Part shown: positions 1 to 5,281 of the stretch, piece after piece
Layout: every line of letters starts with the position of its first letter
Numbering within the stretch: the stretch's first letter is position 1
Assembly: GCA_017474705.1 (NCBI GenBank)
Contig: JAFVHC010000238.1
Location: 1 to 14,681, forward strand
DNA: 14,681 nt
Direction: 5' to 3'
From: Bacillota bacterium
Lineage (GTDB): Bacteria > Bacillota > Clostridia > Lachnospirales > Bianqueaceae
Translations under genes and position numbers: made by a program
Notes under the pieces: model-generated
The model's input: only the letters and a program-made list of their open reading frames with translations
Databases searched by the model: none
What the model was told of the DNA's origin: nothing

Positions 1-2
1 AG

Positions 3-491
3 GAAGAGGACGAAGAACAGGAGGAAGAAACTGCTCCGCAGCAAGATACTGCGGAAGATGAGACCGAACCTGTCAATGACGTATATAAGCTGGTCGGCAA
101 GGATGCACCGGAAGGCACGCTGCTGATCCTCATCAACGATCCGGACGAGGCGTTCCTGTATGCGACCCGTGTTTCTGATGAATTCGAATTGACGACGCAG
201 GACCGTGTCATGATCATTCCACGTTACGAGCATTCCACCATCCGTCTGTGGACTTTGAAGACAGAGTTCTCCGAAGATGGCGAGACCGCCATGCAGGTAC
301 ATGACGAGATGCTCTATGAGATCAAGGACAGTGATCTTGCGACCGTTATGATGACGTCCGTACCGCGCATCGAGGATTCGGCGCGCTACGCTCTCGAGAT
401 CCTGACGCCACACGGCGACGGTGAGTATTATTTCAATTTCTACGGGGACGACCTGCAGCAGATCGAATACATCGAAGCTGCCAAGGGCTGA
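3..491 (+). CDS. C-terminal part of an unrecognised acidic protein (5' end outside window)
   Basis: The reading frame is open from base 3 to the TGA at 489-491, giving 162 residues with no start inside the window that is convincing. A TTG at 189 could start a shorter product, but the same frame continues upstream with sensible codons and has no ribosome-binding site before the TTG, so I treat the gene as cut by the window edge. The visible part opens with a very acidic, Glu/Asp/Gln-rich low-complexity stretch of about 25 residues, then a folded-looking region with alternating hydrophobic residues that would suit a small beta-rich domain. No transmembrane segment, signal peptide or known motif is apparent. 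It ends 15 bases before the lipid kinase gene, so the two are probably one transcript. I do not recognise the family and assign no function. Confidence 0.7.
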   Translation, partial: EEDEEQEEETAPQQDTAEDETEPVNDVYKLVGKDAPEGTLLILINDPDEAFLYATRVSDEFELTTQDRVMIIPRYEHSTIRLWTLKTEFSEDGETAMQVHDEMLYEIKDSDLATVMMTSVPRIEDSARYALEILTPHGDGEYYFNFYGDDLQQIEYIEAAKG

Positions 492-515
492 TCCATCCAC
501 GGGGAGATGAGTAGA

Positions 516-1412
516 ATGAAAGCATTATTATTGATCAATGGGTCTGCCGGTACCGGCAAGATGAGCCACAGCACATACCATATCATTGAAAAACTGTCTT
601 TAAATGGTTACGAGACGACTGTTTATCCCATCGTTCCAGGTTCCGGATTGACAGCGGAAGCGCTGCTGGAAGGTAAAGAAGGCCTGTACGATATGGTGGT
701 CTGCGTCGGAGGGGACGGCACACTGAACCATGTCGTGGACGGTCTGATGCGTTGGGAAAAACGCCCGCTGCTGGGATATATCCCTGCAGGTTCGACCAAT
801 GATTTCGCCAAAGGCTTAAGTATCGTCGGGCCGCCGCATAAGTTGATCGAGACATTGACCGACGGTACACCGATGTCGTACGATATTGGTGCGTTCAACG
901 ATCGGCATTTCAGCTATGTCGCCGCGTTCGGGGCATTTGTGGCCGTCAGTTATGCGACTGATCAGAAGTATAAGAACATGCTGGGCCATGCCGCCTATGT
1001 GCTCAATGGCCTCAGCCGGCTGGGCGAGAATATCAATTATAGCTGCCATATGTGGGTCTCGACCAATGAAGGCTCAGAAGAGGGTGATTATCTGTTCGGA
1101 GCTGTGTACAGCACCGTATCGATCGGTGGTATCGCTCTGAAAGGGCAGATGCGCAGTGAACTGAGTGATGGTATGCTGGAACTCCTGCTCATCCGCAAGC
1201 CCAACAATATCATCGAAGTCGAGCAGATCGCAGCCAGCCTTCTGGCCGGCAACATCAACAGCCCGTACATCACTTTCAAGCAGATCAGAAGGGCCAAGTT
1301 CGTTTCAACAGAGCCGGTCAACTGGACGCTGGATGGCGAGTTCGGCGGCTCCCTCTCCCAGGCAGAGATCCATGTGGAGAAACAAGCGCTTCAGATCATG
1401 GTGCCAAGATAA
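516..1412 (+). CDS. Diacylglycerol kinase family lipid kinase (YegS/DgkB type)
   Basis: Predicted to phosphorylate diacylglycerol or a related lipid with ATP at the inner face of the membrane, recycling lipid headgroup turnover products to phosphatidate. The nucleotide-binding core is plain: a first strand (KALLLINGSAG), then the GGDGTLN signature about 65 residues in, then PAGSTNDFA about 25 residues later, the standard order of the DAGK catalytic domain. The rest carries the usual beta-sandwich domain, including a LDGE motif near the C-terminus. At about 298 residues it has the family length. A longer start at ATG 507 is in frame, but the GGGGAG ribosome-binding site (501-506) would then touch the start codon; ATG 516 has a spacing of nine bases and begins right at the first strand, so I prefer it. 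Lipid specificity within the family (diacylglycerol, sphingoid or other) cannot be read from sequence. Confidence 0.9.
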   Translation: MKALLLINGSAGTGKMSHSTYHIIEKLSLNGYETTVYPIVPGSGLTAEALLEGKEGLYDMVVCVGGDGTLNHVVDGLMRWEKRPLLGYIPAGSTNDFAKGLSIVGPPHKLIETLTDGTPMSYDIGAFNDRHFSYVAAFGAFVAVSYATDQKYKNMLGHAAYVLNGLSRLGENINYSCHMWVSTNEGSEEGDYLFGAVYSTVSIGGIALKGQMRSELSDGMLELLLIRKPNNIIEVEQIAASLLAGNINSPYITFKQIRRAKFVSTEPVNWTLDGEFGGSLSQAEIHVEKQALQIMVPR

Positions 1413-1417
1413 AGTGT

Positions 1418-1449
1418 AAAAACCGCGGTAGGAACGTACCGCGGTTTTT
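1418..1449 (+). terminator. Rho-independent terminator after lipid kinase gene
   Basis: A perfect 13-base-pair inverted repeat, AAAAACCGCGGTA and TACCGCGGTTTTT, with a six-base loop (GGAACG) ends in a run of five T. It begins five bases after the TAA of the kinase gene and separates that transcript from the copper operon. Confidence 0.9.
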
Positions 1450-1454
1450 CTATG

Positions 1455-1471
1455 AAAGTGCTTTGCACTTT
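1455..1471. repeat. Perfect 7-3-7 inverted repeat upstream of csoR promoter
   Basis: AAAGTGC-TTT-GCACTTT is a perfect palindrome with a three-base centre lying just upstream of the csoR -35 element. It has the same length and geometry as the two CsoR boxes downstream but a different sequence. It could be a protein-binding site, or a small hairpin left over from the terminator region; nothing in the sequence decides between them. Confidence 0.5.
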
Positions 1472-1481
1472 GAAATGCAGC

Positions 1482-1510
1482 TTGACAAATACCCCAACGG
1501 GGTATATAAT
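1482..1510 (+). promoter_or_regulatory. csoR operon promoter (consensus -35 and -10)
   Basis: TTGACA at 1482-1487 and TATAAT at 1505-1510 are separated by exactly 17 bases, a full consensus sigma-A promoter. The spacer holds the first CsoR box, so bound repressor would sit between the hexamers and block polymerase. Transcription would begin near 1517. Confidence 0.92.
1489..1505. promoter_or_regulatory. csoR: CsoR operator, box 1 (within promoter spacer)
   Basis: ATACCCC-AAC-GGGGTAT is a perfect 7-3-7 inverted repeat that matches the GC-centred, AT-flanked operator type known for CsoR repressors. It fills the promoter spacer and overlaps the first base of the -10 hexamer. Copper(I) binding to CsoR would release it and derepress the operon, in line with the family's known mechanism. 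Confidence 0.88.
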
Positions 1511-1521
1511 TGCCTTGAAAA

Positions 1522-1538
1522 ATACCTGGAGGGGGTAT
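1522..1538. promoter_or_regulatory. csoR: Possible second CsoR operator overlapping the csoR ribosome-binding site
   Basis: ATACCTG-GAG-GGGGTAT keeps both ATACC and GGTAT ends of box 1 with the same 17-base length, with five of seven arm positions pairing. Its centre is 33 bases from the centre of box 1, about three helical turns. It also contains the purine-rich GGAGGGGG that serves as ribosome-binding site for csoR, so the match may be partly coincidental. Confidence 0.55.
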
Positions 1539-1544
1539 ACATAG

Positions 1545-1853
1545 ATGTGCAATAATGATTGTCCCGCCTGCGCAAAAAGGACCAAGAAGCGCAGCGAGCA
1601 AGAGCAGAAGGATCTGCTGAACCGCCTGAAGCGGATCGAGGGTCAGGTACGGGGTGTCCAGAACATGCTTGAGCAGGACGCCTACTGTCCGGATATTCTG
1701 ATCCAGGTCTCAGCTGTCACCAGCGCGCTGAACAGTTTCAGCAAGCAACTGCTGGCGGCACATATCAAGAGCTGCGTCGCAGATGACATTCGGGAAGGCA
1801 AGGATGAGACGATCGACGAACTGGTCGATGTGTTGAAAAAGATGATGCGCTAA
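1545..1853 (+). CDS. csoR: CsoR-family copper-sensing transcriptional repressor
   Basis: A 102-residue all-helical repressor that binds operator DNA as a tetramer and lets go when Cu(I) binds. The core reads NRLKRIEGQVRGV (residues 26-38), the family hallmark. The Cu(I) ligands of the CsoR type are all in place: Cys48 preceded by Tyr47, His73 and Cys77 in the AAHIKSC stretch, the Cys/His/Cys pattern that separates copper sensors from the nickel (RcnR), formaldehyde (FrmR) and sulfide (CstR) branches. An extra N-terminal Cys cluster (Cys2, Cys6, Cys9) precedes the core. The ATG follows GGAGGGGG at a spacing of nine bases. Its own promoter holds a matching operator, so it should be autoregulated, and it directly precedes the copper-exporting ATPase it is expected to control. 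Confidence 0.95.
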   Translation: MCNNDCPACAKRTKKRSEQEQKDLLNRLKRIEGQVRGVQNMLEQDAYCPDILIQVSAVTSALNSFSKQLLAAHIKSCVADDIREGKDETIDELVDVLKKMMR

Positions 1854-1867
1854 AGGAGAAGGGTCTT

Positions 1868-1876
1868 ATGGAATAA
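1868..1876 (+). other. copA: Likely original copA start, interrupted by TAA at codon 3
   Basis: ATG-GAA-TAA begins nine bases after a strong AAAGGAG (1852-1858) and lies in the copA frame. If the TAA were CAA the frame would read MEQYNVTGMSCAAC, the usual CopA N-terminus with the first beta strand of a heavy-metal-associated domain. The reading from ATG through the Cys-x-x-Cys motif is otherwise undamaged, so a single C-to-T change explains it. Confidence 0.75.
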
Positions 1877-1891
1877 TATAATGTTACGGGC

Positions 1892-4378
1892 ATGAGCTGC
1901 GCTGCTTGCAGTGCCCGTGTGGAAAAGGCTGTCTCCAAAGTGCCTGGCGTCACGTCCTGCTCAGTCAGTCTGCTGACCAACTCCATGGGGGTGGAGGGAA
2001 CAGCGACCGCGGGAGAGATCATCCGGGCGGTGGAAGAAGCCGGATACGGAGCTTCTCCAAAAGGGGCATCCGCATCTGTGAGTGCGAAAATGCAGATGGA
2101 AGAAGAGGCTTTGAAAGATACGGAGACACCAAAACTAAGGAAGCGGCTGATCGCTTCTGTTGTTGTGCTGCTGGTGCTCATGTATTTCTCCATGGGCCAT
2201 ATGATGTGGGGCTGGCCGGCACCGAAGGCCTTTGAGAACCATGTGTTCCTCGGGGTTTTCGAGATGCTGCTCGCGATCATCATCATGATGATCAACGGCC
2301 GGTTCTTTACCAGTGGTTTCAAAGCGTTGTGGCATCGGGCACCGAACATGGACACGCTGGTGGCGCTGGGATCCACAGCTTCTTTCGGATATTCTCTGGT
2401 CGAACTTTTTATCATGATCCTGGCCATGGGCGAGGGCGATCATGCGACCGTCATGAAGTATTCCATGGACTTGTACTTTGAATCCGCCGCCATGATCCCC
2501 ACGTTGATCACCGTTGGCAAGATGCTGGAAGCCATGTCCAAGGGGCGGACCACCGATGCTTTGAAAAGCCTTATGAAACTGGCTCCGAAAACAGCGATAC
2601 TGTGGAAAGACGGTGCTGAACGTGAAGTGCCGATCGACGAAGTCCGTACCGGAGATATCTTCGTGGTGCGGCCGGGTGAGAACATCCCGGTGGACGGGAT
2701 CGTGGAAGAGGGCAGTACCGCGATCAATGAAGCGGCGCTGACAGGTGAAAGCCTGCCGGTGGACAAGGCCGAAGGGGACCGTGTATCCGCCGCGACATTG
2801 AACCAGTCCGGTCTGATCCGCTGCCGTGCGACCCGTGTCGGTGAGGATACTACGCTGTCACAGATCATCAGGATGGTCTCGGACGCGGCGGCCACCAAAG
2901 CGCCGCTGGCCCGCATCGCAGACAAGGTCTCGGCCATCTTCGTACCGGTGGTCATGGGGATCGCGCTCATTGCGCTGATCGGCTGGCTGATCGCGGGCAG
3001 GTCCTTCGGGTTCGCAATCGCCAGGGCTATCTCCGTGCTGGTCATCAGCTGCCCTTGCGCGCTGGGTCTGGCAACGCCGGTGGCCATCATGGTGGGCAAT
3101 GGTATGGGTGCCCGCAACGGCATCCTATATAAAACGGCGGCGTCGCTGGAGGCGGCCGGTCGGGTGCAGATCGTAGCGTTGGATAAGACCGGGACCATTA
3201 CGAAGGGAGAACCTGTGGTCACGGATCTTTGCCCGGCGGAAGGCATCACAAAGGAAGAACTGTTGGCCAAAGCTGCCGCGTTGGAGACCGGAAGTGAACA
3301 TCCTCTGGCCAAAGCCGTACTTGCCAAGGCGGCGGGCACCAGCATTGCCCAGGTGACGGGGTTCAAAGCCCTTCCCGGCAACGGGTTGACAGCCGATCTG
3401 AACGGGCGTACACTGGTCGGTGGAAGCTACCGGTACATGTCCACGGTCAATAAAAAAGCCGGACAGATGAAGGCCCAGGCGGAAGCGCTGGCCGCGGATG
3501 GTAAGACGCCCTTGCTGTTCGCTGAAGATGAAAAACTGCTGGGCATCATCGCCGTAGCAGATCCCATCAAAGAGGATTCTGCTGAAGCGATCCATGAACT
3601 GAAGCACATGGGTATCCGCGTGGTCATGCTGACGGGGGACAACGAACGCACGGCGCAGGCCATCGGCCGGGAAGCCGGCGTAGACGAAGTCGTGGCCGGA
3701 GTCCTGCCGGATGGTAAAGAAGCCGTGATCCGCGAACTGAAAGAAAGCGGCAAAGTCGCCATGGTAGGCGATGGTATCAATGATGCGCCGGCGCTGACCC
3801 GGGCGGATATCGGCATCGCGATCGGAGCAGGAGCGGATGTTGCCATAGACGCGGCAGATGTGGTGCTGATGAAGAGCGGGCTTAAAGACGTGAGCGCCGC
3901 GGTCCGTATGAGCCGGGCTACGATCCGCAACATCCACGAGAACCTGTTCTGGGCATTCATCTATAACGCCATCTGCATCCCCATGGCGATCGGCCTGTTC
4001 GGTTTCGCCATGCAACCTATGTACGGAGCGGCGGCCATGAGCCTGTCCAGTTTCTGTGTCTGTATGAATGCGCTGCGTCTGAATCTGGTGAAGATCCACG
4101 ACGCGTCTCATGATAAACCACTCAAGAAACAAGCAGTCATCACGCTTGAGAAAAAGGAGGAACCTGTTATGGAAAAAACACTGCAAGTCGAAGGTATGAT
4201 GTGTGTACATTGTGAAGCCCGTGTCAAGAAGGCTTTGGAAGCGATCGAAGGCGTGGAGAGCGCTGTTGCCAGCCACGAAGCGGGTACTGCCGTCGTGACC
4301 CTGAGCAAGGATGTCGCCGACGACGTGCTGAAAAAGGCCGTAGAAGACCAGGATTACAAGGTCACCGGCATCGCCTGA
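1892..4378 (+). CDS. copA: Copper(I)-exporting P1B-type ATPase with N- and C-terminal metal-binding domains
   Basis: Pumps Cu(I) out of the cytoplasm at the cost of ATP. From ATG 1892 the protein has 828 residues: an N-terminal heavy-metal-associated domain with Cys3-x-x-Cys6, paired membrane helices, actuator domain with TGES (284-287), CPC metal site (387-389), phosphorylated Asp431 in DKTGT, His470 in the SEHP motif, GDGIND (626-631), then the YN motif in AFIYN and MSLSS in the last two helices. CPC plus YN plus MxxSS marks the Cu(I) subclass. A second metal-binding domain follows (Cys771, Cys774), as seen in many gut Bacillota. The start is doubtful: the well-spaced ribosome-binding site serves ATG 1868, whose frame stops at codon 3, and ATG 1892 has no good site of its own and omits the first strand of the N-terminal domain. 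The transport core is intact. It ends overlapping tcdA by one base. Alternatives for the start are reinitiation, readthrough or a sequencing error. Confidence 0.93.
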   Translation: MSCAACSARVEKAVSKVPGVTSCSVSLLTNSMGVEGTATAGEIIRAVEEAGYGASPKGASASVSAKMQMEEEALKDTETPKLRKRLIASVVVLLVLMYFSMGHMMWGWPAPKAFENHVFLGVFEMLLAIIIMMINGRFFTSGFKALWHRAPNMDTLVALGSTASFGYSLVELFIMILAMGEGDHATVMKYSMDLYFESAAMIPTLITVGKMLEAMSKGRTTDALKSLMKLAPKTAILWKDGAEREVPIDEVRTGDIFVVRPGENIPVDGIVEEGSTAINEAALTGESLPVDKAEGDRVSAATLNQSGLIRCRATRVGEDTTLSQIIRMVSDAAATKAPLARIADKVSAIFVPVVMGIALIALIGWLIAGRSFGFAIARAISVLVISCPCALGLATPVAIMVGNGMGARNGILYKTAASLEAAGRVQIVALDKTGTITKGEPVVTDLCPAEGITKEELLAKAAALETGSEHPLAKAVLAKAAGTSIAQVTGFKALPGNGLTADLNGRTLVGGSYRYMSTVNKKAGQMKAQAEALAADGKTPLLFAEDEKLLGIIAVADPIKEDSAEAIHELKHMGIRVVMLTGDNERTAQAIGREAGVDEVVAGVLPDGKEAVIRELKESGKVAMVGDGINDAPALTRADIGIAIGAGADVAIDAADVVLMKSGLKDVSAAVRMSRATIRNIHENLFWAFIYNAICIPMAIGLFGFAMQPMYGAAAMSLSSFCVCMNALRLNLVKIHDASHDKPLKKQAVITLEKKEEPVMEKTLQVEGMMCVHCEARVKKALEAIEGVESAVASHEAGTAVVTLSKDVADDVLKKAVEDQDYKVTGIA
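4154..4171 (+). promoter_or_regulatory. Internal ribosome-binding site and ATG inside copA
   Basis: AAGGAGG at 4154-4160 lies eight bases before an in-frame ATG at 4169, an ideal initiation site within the copA coding sequence. It is placed precisely at the junction between the charged linker after the last membrane helix and the C-terminal metal-binding domain, and is a better site than any available to the copA start at 1892. Confidence 0.6.
4169..4378 (+). CDS. copZ: Possible separately initiated CopZ-like copper chaperone (internal start in copA)
   Basis: Starting at ATG 4169, the copA frame would yield a 69-residue protein that is a complete heavy-metal-associated domain: a first strand (MEKTLQVEG), the metal-binding loop MMCVHC, then the helices and strands to the end. 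This is the usual size of free CopZ chaperones, which carry Cu(I) to CopA and to CsoR. No separate copZ gene is seen in the operon. The sequence directly shows the domain and the internal initiation site; that a free protein is made is inference. The arrangement may come from fusion of a former downstream copZ to copA by loss of the intervening stop. A copper ATPase gene that also yields a soluble chaperone is known from E. coli, where a ribosomal frameshift, not an internal start, is used. Confidence 0.45.
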   Translation: MEKTLQVEGMMCVHCEARVKKALEAIEGVESAVASHEAGTAVVTLSKDVADDVLKKAVEDQDYKVTGIA

Positions 4379-5085
4379 TGGAAGACAGGTTTTCCCGTAC
4401 GGAACTGCTGCTGGGACCAGAAGCTGTGGAACGCCTCGGCAAAGCACATGTCGCAGTGTTCGGCCTTGGCGGCGTCGGCGGCTATGTGGTCGAAGCCCTG
4501 GCGCGCTGCGGGATCGGTGCGCTGGATCTGATCGACCATGATACGATCAGTGAAAGCAATCTGAACCGCCAGATCCTGGCGACAGTGGAGACCATCGGCA
4601 AGGCCAAGGCGGACGTGGCTGCGGCAAGAGTGCGCAGCATCGCACCAGAGTGCCAGGTACAGGCGTTCAAGACTTTATATCTGCCTGATACGGCGGGTCA
4701 GTTCGATTTCGCGCAGTATGATTATATCGTGGACGCCATCGATACCGTGACCGCCAAGTTGCTGCTGGCGGAGCAGGCACAGGCAGCCGGCACACCGATC
4801 ATTGCCTCGATGGGCACCGGCAACAAACTGGATCCTACTGCGTTCCGAGTCGCAGATATCTATGAGACCAGCATCTGCCCGCTGGCCCGCATCATGCGCA
4901 AGGAATGCCGCAAGCGGGGCATCGAGCATCTGAAGGTCGTGTATTCCGAAGAAGAGCCTTTGATGCCGCAGGAGATCATCAAAGAAGGCAGCCGCAGAGC
5001 GCTGCCTGGGTCGGTCTCTTTCGTGCCCTCCGCTGCCGGGCTGATCATCGCCGGTGAAGTGATCAAGGACCTGATCCGAGAATGA
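4378..5085 (+). CDS. tcdA: tRNA threonylcarbamoyladenosine dehydratase (TcdA, ThiF/E1-like)
   Basis: Catalyses ATP-dependent dehydration of t6A at tRNA position 37 to the cyclic hydantoin form ct6A, which tunes decoding of ANN codons. The 235 residues carry the E1-like fold: RFSRTELL start, nucleotide loop GLGGVGG (29-35), acidic DHD near 53-55, SNLNRQ (60-65), VDAIDT (118-123), SMGTGNKLDP (144-153) and CPLAR (167-171), an order specific to TcdA and not to ThiF or MoeB, which would have zinc-binding Cys pairs. It is a little shorter than the E. coli protein. Its ATG shares the A of the copA TGA in a TGATG overlap and there is no good ribosome-binding site of its own, so translation is probably coupled to copA, and the gene should follow copper induction. 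A terminator ends the operon just downstream. Confidence 0.92.
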   Translation: MEDRFSRTELLLGPEAVERLGKAHVAVFGLGGVGGYVVEALARCGIGALDLIDHDTISESNLNRQILATVETIGKAKADVAAARVRSIAPECQVQAFKTLYLPDTAGQFDFAQYDYIVDAIDTVTAKLLLAEQAQAAGTPIIASMGTGNKLDPTAFRVADIYETSICPLARIMRKECRKRGIEHLKVVYSEEEPLMPQEIIKEGSRRALPGSVSFVPSAAGLIIAGEVIKDLIRE

Positions 5086-5102
5086 TGTAAAAGAAGCAAT
5101 AG

Positions 5103-5140
5103 AAAGAAGGTCAACTGACAGAGTCAGCAGACCTTCTTTT
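5103..5140 (+). terminator. Rho-independent terminator of the copper operon
   Basis: AAAGAAGGTC (5103-5112) pairs with GACCTTCTTT (5130-5139), with an inner CTGAC/GTCAG stem and a three-base loop; two unpaired bases on each side separate the stems. A short T-run follows. It lies 17 bases after the tcdA stop. Confidence 0.85.
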
Positions 5141-5202
5141 CGTTAGTGCTCGATCTCAGGGCCTTTTGTTTGGAAAAGTGCAGTATCAGGCAGGATAATC
5201 AA

Positions 5203-5231
5203 TGGACAACACCTAATGAAGCGCATATAAT
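5203..5231 (+). promoter_or_regulatory. Promoter of the MFS transporter gene
   Basis: TGGACA (5203-5208) and TATAAT (5226-5231) are 17 bases apart, one mismatch from consensus overall. The transcript would begin near 5238, leaving a leader of about 45 bases. No clear operator palindrome is visible around it. Confidence 0.75.
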
Positions 5232-5281
5232 CTCCCGCGGTTTTAAAAGATATGATAATACAAAGAGGAGGTTCATGCTGC

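Noticed and set aside
1874..1876. Reassigned genetic code with TAA read as Gln
   Set aside because: Other genes here (csoR, DUF4428, lipid kinase, WYL regulator) end with TAA at the expected lengths, and no other in-frame TAA occurs within a conserved gene.
1877..1882. TATAAT inside the 5' region of copA as a second promoter
   Set aside because: There is no -35-like hexamer at 16-18 bases upstream, where the ribosome-binding region AAAGGAG lies instead; it falls within conserved codons (Tyr-Asn).
3125..4447. 440-codon open frame on the - strand opposite copA
   Set aside because: It covers conserved copA motifs in antisense, has no ribosome-binding site, and its composition (His/Arg-rich) is what GC-biased third positions give in a shadow frame.
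5086..5281. Possible riboswitch or small RNA in the longest intergenic region
   Set aside because: Apart from the operon terminator and the MFS promoter, I see no long paired structure or known riboswitch core in it.
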